This document shows, piece by piece, positions 28,201-34,611 of a stretch of 36,915 nt of DNA (position 1 is the first letter of the stretch; each line of letters starts with the position of its first letter). The DNA is from an uncultured Gammaproteobacteria bacterium (GTDB lineage: Bacteria; Pseudomonadota; Gammaproteobacteria; Pseudomonadales; Pseudohongiellaceae). A model generated the notes under the pieces. That model ran no database searches. It saw only the letters and a program-made list of their open reading frames with translations, and was not told the origin of the DNA. The stretch is taken from assembly GCA_913061515.1 (NCBI GenBank), contig CAJXSF010000034.1, positions 1 to 36,915 on the forward strand. The letters run 5' to 3'. Made by a program: the position numbers and the translations under genes.

Positions 28201-29485
28201 AGGCAGCAGTACCGCTGGAATCGACACTAGAAATTTGAATACTACTAGCTGCCCCAGCGGTGACTCGCGTCAATACTAGTTCATTGTCATCATTCAGGCT
28301 CGCGATCACATCGCTACCTAGGCCTTTGCTAGTAAGCTCAGTATTAATGAGGTCTACGGTTTCTTGTCGAGATGCTGTTGCCGTGTTTAAGGTGATGGCT
28401 ACCCCAATGCCTCCATCGATCGCTATATCGAAAGCGGCATTGTTCGACGAGAAATCGAAACCATCGCTTAGTGCACTACCACCGGTAACAATAGCAGAGG
28501 CCCCATCAGTGATCACTTCAAGCTTTTGATCAAATCCTGTAGCTGCTGTCTCGAAATACAATCGATCACCGTCTGATTTAGCAACAACATCACCAGCGGA
28601 AAATCCAGCCGCTGCTAGCTCCGTATCTAATGCGGACTGAACAGCTGCCAATACATCTTCAGTTGTCGCAATACCCCCGCTAGAGGGTACATTGACATTC
28701 ATATTCATGCCTTGATAGGCGAGAATAAAAGCAAGGTTGTCGGTATCTAGACCCGCCCCACTCGAAATATCGAGTGAACTTGTAGCTGTCCTAGCCGTAA
28801 GGTTTGCATTCTGACTCGTTGCATTATAGTTGAGCGCTTTTAAGCTATCTGTCCCTGAAGCAGTAATCTCTATGCTGTTGTCTGCACCGCTATTTTTGCC
28901 ACTAAACACTAAACGATAGCCACTGCCATCATCAACAATACTTGCTTGGACGCCAAAATTGGCTTTATTGACAGCATCACGTACGCCCGATAGCGTATTG
29001 TTCGCTGAAGATATCACTATGGTTTTTGAGGTCGCATCGGCATTGACTTCAAAGCCATCATAACTACCGCTCTCGCCGTACGTGGTAGTTCCAAAACGAA
29101 AATTCAGCACACCAGTCCCAACTGTACTAGTCAACTCTTCATACGAGCCACTGGCGATCGAATGCGCCTGAGCCAATTGACTAACGTTAACAGTGTAGTT
29201 TCCTTCGGATGCCACGCTGCTAGCCGTGCCTGAAACAGTCGCATCATTAGTGCTACTAACAGTACTGGCATTGAATGTCGAAGGGAGTTTGAGTGATTGC
29301 AGCACATTGTCGAATGTGGACAACGCACTAGTGATCTCGCCATAGGCTGATATTTTAGCCTCAGCAATAGCCTGCTTATTGTCGAGCCGCGCCTCAACCG
29401 GCGCGCGTTCTGCTTCGATAATTTGTTCAACGAGATCGGATGTCAGAAGACCTGATCCCACACCCAGTGACTGAATAGAGGCCAT
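25262..29485 (-). CDS. fliD: Giant flagellar filament cap protein FliD
   Basis: FliD is the cap that inserts flagellin at the filament tip and often an adhesin. At 1407 residues it is two to three times the usual 450-700. The normal N-terminal domain (SIQSLGVGSGLLTSDLVEQI, 1-115) has a flagellin-hook IN motif NYTVNVSQLAQA near 96. The first half of the FliD C-domain (about 482-621) and the terminal coiled-coil half (about 1297-1407, SQLNSTADFLTSQLAALEAL) are conserved but separated by about 675 extra residues. That insertion has a second IN motif (TYDVEITQLATTG, about 644). A two-module beta-rich unit occurs twice (about 250-447 and 871-1070). No cysteine or tryptophan is seen in the whole protein. 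Start is the ATG at 29485. Sigma-28 and sigma-54-like sites lie upstream. Confidence 0.93.
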   Translation of the reverse strand: MASIQSLGVGSGLLTSDLVEQIIEAERAPVEARLDNKQAIAEAKISAYGEITSALSTFDNVLQSLKLPSTFNASTVSSTNDATVSGTASSVASEGNYTVNVSQLAQAHSIASGSYEELTSTVGTGVLNFRFGTTTYGESGSYDGFEVNADATSKTIVISSANNTLSGVRDAVNKANFGVQASIVDDGSGYRLVFSGKNSGADNSIEITASGTDSLKALNYNATSQNANLTARTATSSLDISSGAGLDTDNLAFILAYQGMNMNVNVPSSGGIATTEDVLAAVQSALDTELAAAGFSAGDVVAKSDGDRLYFETAATGFDQKLEVITDGASAIVTGGSALSDGFDFSSNNAAFDIAIDGGIGVAITLNTATASRQETVDLINTELTSKGLGSDVIASLNDDNELVLTRVTAGAASSIQISSVDSSGTAASAELGLVAADVDGLDGFGLDDSEGLVEGSVRLTETIAAQNALFTVNGLSINRSDNLVTGVITGTTINLKGVTAGPVTLSVSKDSSSISAKLEEFVASYNALKTIADELTAFDTTAGENGQGSLLTGDSTLRLAISEINSILRKSVTGLTGSVRSLSEIGVTTNQNNSYKLSFDSAKFATKFSENSADILAMFATRGSASDSLITYSTSSSVTKPGTYDVEITQLATTGTYVGLAVDDLAAGNIVIDAENDQFTALLNGISADISLVQGTYNTAEDLAAHIQTRINSNADYTSSNFRVAVEYNSIEKRFEFQSNTYGSNSNIGFIAVEQGVANILGITSPFQGNAFGNQLNGLSTPNGVSSENFDDPLLLNDDTSFVFTVNSLSSSVLTIPGSSGSPVTYNSPDDVIAAISNQINSDPQFDAVAAQTDVGDTLTAGQNFSTTNLSITLSLDNGSSETEILINGDASSVSFGGETPGTIENTLAAVQDAIDASALNGLVTARLSDSDQIYFETVATGASSQIQVTQDGTPATLTASAAVDAGGFDFSSNNAVFELDIDGAGPVTVTIDTATTDAADTLLKVQNALTSAGLNDEVIATLDGSDQLVFTYASGTGAGTQIEVASVNPTATARLGLSLQTVTGLDGLSVAQSNNLGEDGLTVTVSYEYNSDTELGRFVFSTGDASDVISMSSVSTNAGNKLGFFSGNNPRVSSVDGVDVAGTINGVEANGIGQTLIAGSGNVAAEPGFYLNVAAGDLSTSSVSDTFTLNVDGILSAPITLGTISNTDPIAVASSMQTAINNSPSLLAAGVSVTVEYDTNTGGFGIISNSTGSSSKVLVNSLSGNAAGIFGFATGAGAVGRSGTNASGEADDATGIRLTVTGGDLGARGSVSYIKGIAEDLSVLMDTFLDAGGLFSTRTSTLTTELESIAESRAALEERIARSEERLRTSFLANDIIISQLNSTADFLTSQLAALEALASGSSKE
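25598..27622 (-). repeat. About 675-codon insertion inside the FliD C-domain
   Basis: This segment of fliD encodes residues about 622-1296. It separates the two halves of the FliD_C domain that are adjacent in ordinary FliD proteins. It contains a second IN-type motif, a second copy of the beta-rich module pair and Ser/Thr/Asn/Asp/Gly-rich linkers. Reading frame is continuous. Boundaries are judged by eye and may shift by 20-30 residues. Confidence 0.65.
26276..26875 (-). repeat. FliD beta-module pair, copy 2
   Basis: Residues about 871-1070 repeat the pattern of residues 250-447: LSITLSLDNG, a helix ENTLAAVQDAIDA, then DQIYFETVATG, GGFDFSSNNAVFELDIDG, DQLVFTYASGTGAG, and the end mark ARLGL-x-GLDGL. 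The match with copy 1 (QIYFETVATG against RLYFETAATG; FDFSSNN identical) shows an internal duplication. Confidence 0.8.
28145..28738 (-). repeat. FliD beta-module pair, copy 1
   Basis: Residues about 250-447 hold two related units of about 100 residues. The second starts AAFDIAIDGGIGVAITLNTA and has a helix ETVDLINTELTSKGL, the strand pair VIASLNDDNELVLTRVTAG and an end mark AELGL. Copy 2 is at 26276-26875. The second unit also resembles repeats in the flagellin. Confidence 0.8.
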
Positions 29486-29564
29486 GCGTGCTCCAAGAGC
29501 GAGTTTGGTAGACGGTTTTTAGTGGCAATAAAGTGACCTTGCGCACCACACTAGCAATGACTAA

Positions 29565-29580
29565 TTCAAGTTATGTGCCA
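29565..29580 (-). promoter_or_regulatory. Candidate sigma-54 promoter of fliD
   Basis: On the minus strand TGGCAC-ATAAC-TTGAA has the correct 5-base spacing of the -24/-12 elements; the -12 GC is GA, one mismatch. It is about 80 bases before the fliD ATG. A sigma-54 promoter here would fit FleQ control, but the -12 mismatch makes it uncertain. Confidence 0.4.
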
Positions 29581-29620
29581 GATCTAAAAATATATCGCAA
29601 GCACCTGTCTTATATAGAGT

Positions 29621-29647
29621 TTATCGGCAAGGAAGCGACTTTCTTGA
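29621..29647 (-). promoter_or_regulatory. Sigma-28 (FliA) promoter of fliD-fliS
   Basis: On the minus strand the -10 GCCGATAA (29621-29628) matches the sigma-28 consensus at all eight positions. The -35 TCAA (29644-29647) matches three of four (consensus TAAA) at the exact 15-base spacing. The predicted transcript has a leader of about 128 bases before the fliD start. The gap 29486-29764 otherwise holds only the sigma-54-like site. Confidence 0.7.
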
Positions 29648-29764
29648 AAGCGATTAGTGCATGGCTTTGCCTTGCTCGGCAATCGCTTGCCGCAAATTTT
29701 TGCGTTGCCTGCCCAAGCGCCTTATCCTGTGACTCAACTTCACTCATGACACAGGTATCCCTAC

Positions 29765-30241
29765 ATGCGAAAGGGCAAAATAGTCGACATTTATATCGCT
29801 GCTAAAACCGATGACACGCCCCTAGTGCAAGAGCGCATTACTGTGCTTGCGAACCAAGGAATCGTAGGTGATCGCTACTTCCAGCCGCAACCAGGCCTAG
29901 CACTAGAGACACTCCCCCCACGCAAGGAGGATTTATCACTCATTAGCGCGCAAGAGTTAAAGTCGTTCAATGAGCAGTTCGATCTTGATATCCCCTATGG
30001 GGACTTTCGCCGCAATATCATTACCACAGGCATCGACCTCAATGCATTGGTGGGGAAACAGTTCCGTATTGGCTCTGTGCTTTGTTTAGGAATGGAGCTA
30101 TGTGAGCCCTGTAGCAAGCTTGCGCGTACAGTGAATTCACTTGTATTGCCGCATCTAGTTAGTAAAGCTGGGCTACGCGCCGCGGTGTTGGAACCGGGAG
30201 AGATTGCTTGCGATGACGAGATAATCGAGCTGGGTAGCTAG
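29765..30241 (+). CDS. MOSC-domain protein
   Basis: A 158-residue protein that matches the short, stand-alone MOSC family along its length: KGKIVDIYIAAKTDDTPLV, the GIVGDRYF turn, LSLISAQELKSFNEQFDLDI, RRNIITTGIDLNALVGKQFR, and the C-terminal LCEPCSKL and GLRAAVLEPGEI. The cysteine in LCEPC corresponds to the conserved MOSC cysteine position. MOSC domains carry sulfur or handle molybdenum cofactor; no substrate is known for this type. It is the only non-flagellar gene inside the cluster and points against its neighbours. No convincing promoter was found. Confidence 0.85.
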   Translation: MRKGKIVDIYIAAKTDDTPLVQERITVLANQGIVGDRYFQPQPGLALETLPPRKEDLSLISAQELKSFNEQFDLDIPYGDFRRNIITTGIDLNALVGKQFRIGSVLCLGMELCEPCSKLARTVNSLVLPHLVSKAGLRAAVLEPGEIACDDEIIELGS

Positions 30242-30246
30242 AAAAT

Positions 30247-30268
30247 AAAAGGCACGCTTACGCGTGCC
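30247..30268 (-). terminator. Rho-independent terminator of flaG
   Basis: GGCACGC (30251-30257) pairs with GCGTGCC (30262-30268) over a 4-base loop. Reading the minus strand, the stem is followed by TTTTATTTTC, a good terminator 43 bases after the flaG stop codon. In the plus direction it lies just after the MOSC gene but has a poorer T-run, so it may also serve that gene weakly. Confidence 0.8.
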
Positions 30269-30310
30269 TGAAGATTTTAAGGAGTTTATGATCAGTTTTT
30301 GGTTTAAGAG

Positions 30311-30721
30311 TTAGACTTGCGCCTTGAACAAAATAATCGGTTCTTGTGCGTCTAATTTTTTTGCCAGCTCTAACGCCTCTTTACCACCAAACTGTCGTAC
30401 TAATTTTCTTGAGTTTCTGTCCACAACGGTCACCGAAGGTTCGGCTGCGCCCAGTTCAACGCCAAAAATAATGTCCCTTTGTATCGTCTGAACATAATCG
30501 TTCAATTTTGCGACTGCAACGTCCAGTTGTTGCTCGTTTGTATCTTTTTCCTGGGATCCTGCTTCAAGGGCTCCGCTTTCTTCCATTTCTTCTCGTCGTT
30601 CTTCTTCGCTTCCTGAAAATAGACTGGAGTGTCCTCGATCATTATTCTCGGTTTGCACTGAATTAACCTTGTCTCGCGAGACAGTTGTCGGCAGATATCT
30701 TGTTATACTGATGTCAGTCAA
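30311..30721 (-). CDS. flaG: Flagellar protein FlaG
   Basis: FlaG is a small protein encoded next to flagellin and fliD in polar flagellar clusters; loss lengthens filaments in some species, but its biochemical role is unsettled. The 136-residue product has a disordered, acidic N-terminal half (about 1-60). The conserved C-terminal domain is VAKLNDYVQTIQRDIIFGVE followed by SVTVVDRNSRKLVRQFGGKEALELAKKL. The start is TTG at 30721 with TGGAGG six bases upstream. The frame extends 12 codons further to another TTG without a ribosome site. It lies about 110 bp after flagellin, behind a strong hairpin. Confidence 0.88.
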   Translation of the reverse strand: MTDISITRYLPTTVSRDKVNSVQTENNDRGHSSLFSGSEEERREEMEESGALEAGSQEKDTNEQQLDVAVAKLNDYVQTIQRDIIFGVELGAAEPSVTVVDRNSRKLVRQFGGKEALELAKKLDAQEPIILFKAQV

Positions 30722-30786
30722 GGTATGCCTCCAGAGCGCGTCTCTAAAATTACTCAATCATCTAAACCTGCTCGCAGATTATCCTC

Positions 30787-30820
30787 TTTGGCGCCCCGAC
30801 TCAAGGAGTCGGGGGCCAAA
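30787..30820 (-). other. Strong hairpin between flagellin and flaG
   Basis: TTTGGC-G-CCCCGACTC pairs with GAGTCGGGGGCCAAA: 15 base pairs with one bulged G and a 3-base loop AAG. It begins 14 bases after the flagellin stop codon. No T-run follows on the minus strand, so it is more likely a 3'-end stabiliser or partial attenuator that keeps flagellin mRNA more abundant than flaG mRNA. Confidence 0.65.
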
Positions 30821-30833
30821 TCGGAAGTTCAAC

Positions 30834-33800
30834 TTACTGGAGTAGTGATAGCACCTGCTGTGGAGCAGCATTTGCTTGCGCAAGGATCGAGATACCAGCC
30901 TGTTGCAGGATCTGACTTCTTGACAGTGCCGCCGTTTCAGAGGCGAAGTCAGCATCAAGAATTCGAGAGTTTGCAGCTGATAGGTTCTCAGCGGTTACTG
31001 CCAAGTTAGAGATAGTCGTCTCGAAACGGTTTTGAATCGCACCGAGTTCAGCTCGTGCACCGTTAACAGCGTTCAGAGCGTTATCGACCGCAGTAAGCGC
31101 AGCATTCGCACCATCCTGAGTAGAGATATCTACCTCAGTCAGGAACTGACCCGCAACACCACCACCGAATGAACCTTGTGATAGACCTAGGCTAGCCAAT
31201 GCGCTATTGCCATTAGTGCCACCAGTAAGGTTGATCTCACCAGCAGAAGACAAGGTTACAGTCGAGTAAGTTGTCTTCGCATCAGCGTTGGCGCGAGTGA
31301 TACCAGTTGCGCCGCCGTCCGTGAAGTCAGTTTCAGAGATGCCGGCACCTGCTAAACCGAAGTTCGCTGCAGAGATCGCATCGCCATTCGTATCCAGTGC
31401 CAACACAATGTTACGACCATCAGCAGCAGTTAGCGTTACGCTACTACCATTGTCTTCAGCCGTCACACCTGTTTGCCCCGTGACCGAATTAACCTGGTTG
31501 ACTAGGAAAGTTCTGTTAGCATCGGCGCCGCTTTGTGCTGTAAGACTTACACTTACACCATTCAAATACAATGTACCTGAGTTGCCTTCTGTGCCGTCTG
31601 TTGCAGCTGAAGTGCCCTTCGCTACAGTAGCGTTTACAGATGCGCTCACACCAGTTGAACCAGTGGATTCATTGATAGCCGCTGCAATGGCGATACCAGA
31701 AGCTTGCTTGCTACTAGAGTTAGCTGTATCAAATGAAGCGGAGTCGTTAGAGGCCTTCGCTGCATTGATGCTGACACCATTGACTACTAGGTCGCCAGAG
31801 GCGAGGTTCTTGAATGAAGCCTCAACTGCATCTGTCCCTGTTGCCGAAGTAGCAGCTAGGCCTAGTTGGTCAACTGTTGAGCCACCGAGGTTAGAAACCG
31901 CAACCGAGCTAGTAGAACCGGTAGTATCAGACGTGAAGACGATAAATCCATCGTTGTCCAAAGATGCTACTGCACCAGTAATTTGCCCGTTAATGTCCGC
32001 TAGCAACGCTGTCGAGTTGGCAATATCTGAATTGATATTGACGTTCTGAGCGTCGCCACCGTCTACAGTCACCGTGAAGGTTGCGTTATCCGCACCTACT
32101 GCAGAAACACCTGTAACAGTGTCGGTAATATCAGTACCAAAGACAGTGTCAGCGTTCACTGTACCCGCATTATTGGTAATGGTTAACGCTTTACCAGTTT
32201 GACTATCTTCTGTGAAAGTTAGGAAGTCACTGTCATCAATTGTCGCCGTAAAGCCAGAGCCAGCGATCTGTTCATTAATAGAGGCCAACATCGCAACATT
32301 ACCAGCACCAGCAGTGCCACCATTAGCCGCATCTGTATAGTCCTGATCTAGAGTTACATCGTAATCCAATCCATCTACATTCACTGTGAATGAAACATCA
32401 AGCTCAGCTTCACCATTATCAGTTGTGCCAGAGGTAATTCCAATAACAGATGCCAATGTCGTAGTATTAGTCGGATCGATGAAGTTATTCACTGTCACCA
32501 CACTGGTGTTGCCTTCAGTGTTCGATGTGAATGTCAATTGACCATCATCGTTGAGTGAGGCAACTGAGTTGGTGAGCTGTCCATTGATTGCTTGCAACAA
32601 TTGTGCGCTAGTTGTGTAGTTGGCGCTCAATGAAACAGTTTCTGTAGCAGGACCATCTGTCACAACATCAAAACTCGCAGGAATCGTACCTTCAGTTCCT
32701 GTGTCACTGTCATTTACACCTGCGGCAAAACCAAGCAAAGTACCTGCATTACCAGCATTTGCACCACCTGGCTGAGTAGTGAAGATTATAGTGCTACCTT
32801 CCGCAGCAACTTCAGTAAAAGTCAAAAAGTCATTGGCGTCTAGAGCAGCTCGAACTACCCCAGCCCCAAGTTCCGCATCAAGTTGAGATTGAATTTCAGT
32901 GACTAGTGCACCAGCTGCACTTAGGTCAGTACTGAGTGTAATATCAGCATTGCCTCCGTCCACTATACTAATTCGGAATGAAATCTCATCACCCACACCT
33001 GAACGATCTAAACCACCACTTAAATCCGCGGTACCAGTCAGCGTTGCCTGTGTACCCGTTGCTGTGAAGTCGTAAGAGAAGTCACTGATATCTGTGCTAC
33101 CGCTAATCACTGCGTTACCAAGAGAGAAGTCAACACCAGTTCCAGCTACTGCAGTATTACCAACAATAATCGCAGCCGCAGATTGCGCGCCATCACTAAA
33201 GTCGTTTGCGAAAGTGCTAACGTCTGTTGCACCCGCTGTTAAGGCTGCGCTAGTCGCTGCCTGGAATGCATCAGCTACACGAGCAGTTGAACTAACACCT
33301 GAAACACCGGCAGTGAAGGAACCGCTTACCAAACCCGCGTTTGATAAATTAGCACCAGTGATATTGATTTCGCTTGTATCACTGCTTGCTACTAGAGTGA
33401 ATCCACCTGTTTTAGTACCTGCAGCCGCAAGACCTGTGCTTTCAGCAGTCAATGTGCCTGTGAAAGACGTTGTGATGTTACGGCCATCTGCTGCAACCAA
33501 GCTAACACCCAATGCATCATCACCACTGTCTACAGCAGTAACACCAGTCAAACCAGATTGCGCGTTAATTGCAGAAACAACCGCTGCACGTGACGACGTG
33601 GCATCGGCTGTAGTTTCAACAGAGATCGATGTGCCGTTTACAACAACAGTACCAGCAGTGACTGATGCAGTCATAGCTGTACCAGCAGCAGTGTTTTCAT
33701 CAACAATTGCTGTTACACCAGTCTCAGCGCTAGCACGGTTGACTGCAGCGGCCTTAGCAATGGCTGAAGCGCTTTGATTTGCAGTTGATGCTGTATCGTC

Positions 33801-34409
33801 GGAGGCACGGCTTGCACCAATGCTTGTTCCGTTGATAACGATGTCACCACCACTCAACGCAGCGCTTGTAGCAGTAGCACTAACACCCGATTTCGTAGAA
33901 ACGCCCAAAGTGTCGGCAGTCAATTTGCCGATGCTGACGCTGATAGTCTCGCCAGAGTTTGCACCCACCTGGAATACAGAAGAGAAGCTACCGTCTAGTA
34001 GGTTCAAGCCGTTGAAGTTTGTTTGCGAGCCGGCGCGTGAGATTTCAGCGATAAGTTGCTGAGTTTCTGCGTTTAGGGCTTCGCGGTCTGCGGCAGAGTT
34101 TGTTCCGTTAGCAGACTGTAGTGCCAATTCACGAATACGCTGCAAGGAGTCAGTCATTGCACCCAATGCACCTTCAGCCGTTTGTGATAGAGAAACACCA
34201 TCACCTACGTTTCGGATTGCCACGTTCAGACCATTGATCTGAGACTGGAAGCGCGTGGAGATCGCAAGACCTGCCGCGTCATCCTTTGCGCTGTTGATAC
34301 GTAGACCAGAAGACAGACGCTCAAGAGCCTGGTTCGTGGCCGCCTGTGAACTGTTCAGGTTGCGCTGAGCGTTCAATGAAGCGATGTTGGTATTAATGAT
34401 CTGAGGCAT
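30834..34409 (-). CDS. fliC: Giant flagellin (filament subunit)
   Basis: Flagellin builds the filament. From the ATG at 34409, which has CAGGAG nine bases upstream and gives the family start MPQIINTNIASLNAQRNLNS, the protein is 1191 residues; about 300-550 is usual. The open frame upstream to 34502 is rejected. Conserved D0/D1 domains lie at about 1-175 and 1095-1191 (ending QANAAPQQVLSLLQ). Between them are two long related IN-type segments (about 188-376 and 871-1084). Four tandem beta-rich repeats of about 90-105 residues lie between these (about 478-865). No cysteine or tryptophan is visible and the centre is rich in Ala, Gly, Ser, Thr, Asp and Asn. Symbol by homology; fliC or flaA naming is arbitrary. 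Confidence 0.95.
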   Translation of the reverse strand: MPQIINTNIASLNAQRNLNSSQAATNQALERLSSGLRINSAKDDAAGLAISTRFQSQINGLNVAIRNVGDGVSLSQTAEGALGAMTDSLQRIRELALQSANGTNSAADREALNAETQQLIAEISRAGSQTNFNGLNLLDGSFSSVFQVGANSGETISVSIGKLTADTLGVSTKSGVSATATSAALSGGDIVINGTSIGASRASDDTASTANQSASAIAKAAAVNRASAETGVTAIVDENTAAGTAMTASVTAGTVVVNGTSISVETTADATSSRAAVVSAINAQSGLTGVTAVDSGDDALGVSLVAADGRNITTSFTGTLTAESTGLAAAGTKTGGFTLVASSDTSEINITGANLSNAGLVSGSFTAGVSGVSSTARVADAFQAATSAALTAGATDVSTFANDFSDGAQSAAAIIVGNTAVAGTGVDFSLGNAVISGSTDISDFSYDFTATGTQATLTGTADLSGGLDRSGVGDEISFRISIVDGGNADITLSTDLSAAGALVTEIQSQLDAELGAGVVRAALDANDFLTFTEVAAEGSTIIFTTQPGGANAGNAGTLLGFAAGVNDSDTGTEGTIPASFDVVTDGPATETVSLSANYTTSAQLLQAINGQLTNSVASLNDDGQLTFTSNTEGNTSVVTVNNFIDPTNTTTLASVIGITSGTTDNGEAELDVSFTVNVDGLDYDVTLDQDYTDAANGGTAGAGNVAMLASINEQIAGSGFTATIDDSDFLTFTEDSQTGKALTITNNAGTVNADTVFGTDITDTVTGVSAVGADNATFTVTVDGGDAQNVNINSDIANSTALLADINGQITGAVASLDNDGFIVFTSDTTGSTSSVAVSNLGGSTVDQLGLAATSATGTDAVEASFKNLASGDLVVNGVSINAAKASNDSASFDTANSSSKQASGIAIAAAINESTGSTGVSASVNATVAKGTSAATDGTEGNSGTLYLNGVSVSLTAQSGADANRTFLVNQVNSVTGQTGVTAEDNGSSVTLTAADGRNIVLALDTNGDAISAANFGLAGAGISETDFTDGGATGITRANADAKTTYSTVTLSSAGEINLTGGTNGNSALASLGLSQGSFGGGVAGQFLTEVDISTQDGANAALTAVDNALNAVNGARAELGAIQNRFETTISNLAVTAENLSAANSRILDADFASETAALSRSQILQQAGISILAQANAAPQQVLSLLQ
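31158..31799 (-). repeat. Flagellin IN-type segment, copy 2
   Basis: Residues about 871-1084 (GDLVVNGVSINAAKASNDSA, then SGTLYLNGVSVSLTAQ and TLTAADGRNIVLAL) repeat the layout of copy 1 at 33282-33848. Shared marks are a VVNGxSI start, a VNxxSGxTGVTA strand-helix unit, AADGRNI, and an EIN-x-TG block before SxGSFxxGV. Confidence 0.8.
31815..32978 (-). repeat. Four tandem beta-rich repeats in flagellin
   Basis: Residues about 478-577, 579-672, 673-776 and 777-865 are four diverged copies of one unit. The pattern is a strand near SFTVNVDGG, an amphipathic helix such as ALLADINGQI, then ASLDDxDFLTFTxxxxG and SVVTVNN, ending in a TxxxLG turn. Copy 3 has an extra Asn/Gly/Ala loop. Confidence 0.8.
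33282..33848 (-). repeat. Flagellin IN-type segment, copy 1
   Basis: Residues about 188-376: GDIVINGTSIGASRASDDTA, then GTVVVNGTSISVETTADA, AINAQSGLTGVTAVDSG, LVAADGRNITTSF and SEINITGANLSNAGLVSGSF. Copy 2 at 31158-31799 follows the same order of elements. Confidence 0.8.
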
Positions 34410-34492
34410 GCTTTGATACTCCTGATTGTACACGTTAAACTGAGTCGCATATAGAAGAGGAAAACTACTGCTCGCCTTATGCGTTATCAGGG

Positions 34493-34519
34493 TTAACGAC
34501 AAAAATGCTCAAAGCTTTA
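34493..34519 (-). promoter_or_regulatory. Proximal sigma-28-like promoter of flagellin
   Basis: On the minus strand TAAA (34516-34519), exactly 15 bases, then GTCGTTAA (34493-34500), six of eight matches to the sigma-28 -10 GCCGATAA. The predicted leader is about 75-80 bases. It is weaker than the upstream site at 34612-34638. Confidence 0.45.
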
Positions 34520-34567
34520 GCATAAATTTAAATTATTTTTATGCAGGTCAAAGCTCTTTGCGGTCAT
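34517..34567 (-). CDS. Possible 16-residue leader peptide upstream of flagellin
   Basis: Between the distal sigma-28 promoter and flagellin, ATG at 34567 with GTAGGAG four bases upstream opens MTAKSFDLHKNNLNLC and a TAA stop. The stop codon overlaps the -35 TAAA of the proximal promoter. It could be a regulatory leader peptide or chance; the short length gives no statistical support. Confidence 0.25.
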   Translation of the reverse strand: MTAKSFDLHKNNLNLC

Positions 34568-34611
34568 TGTACTCCTACCTTCTAAAGAAAGAGGAGCGCC
34601 TAGACCCAGAA

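Noticed and set aside
29533..29805. A 90-codon plus-strand frame upstream of the MOSC gene
   Set aside because: It runs through the fliD promoter region and overlaps the MOSC start in another frame, with no family resemblance.
25598..32978. Repeated DNA in fliD and flagellin as a possible CRISPR or satellite array
   Set aside because: Repeats are protein modules of about 90-200 codons with diverged DNA, not short identical repeats with spacers.
31288..33777. Long open frames on the plus strand opposite the flagellin (253 and 227 codons)
   Set aside because: They are antisense shadows of the Ala/Ser/Thr/Gly/Val-rich flagellin repeats, have low-complexity composition, no ribosome sites and no recognisable domain.
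34410..34502. N-terminal extension of flagellin by 31 residues
   Set aside because: The MPQIINTN start has a clear ribosome site, is the family N-terminus, and the extension overlaps the proximal promoter start region.
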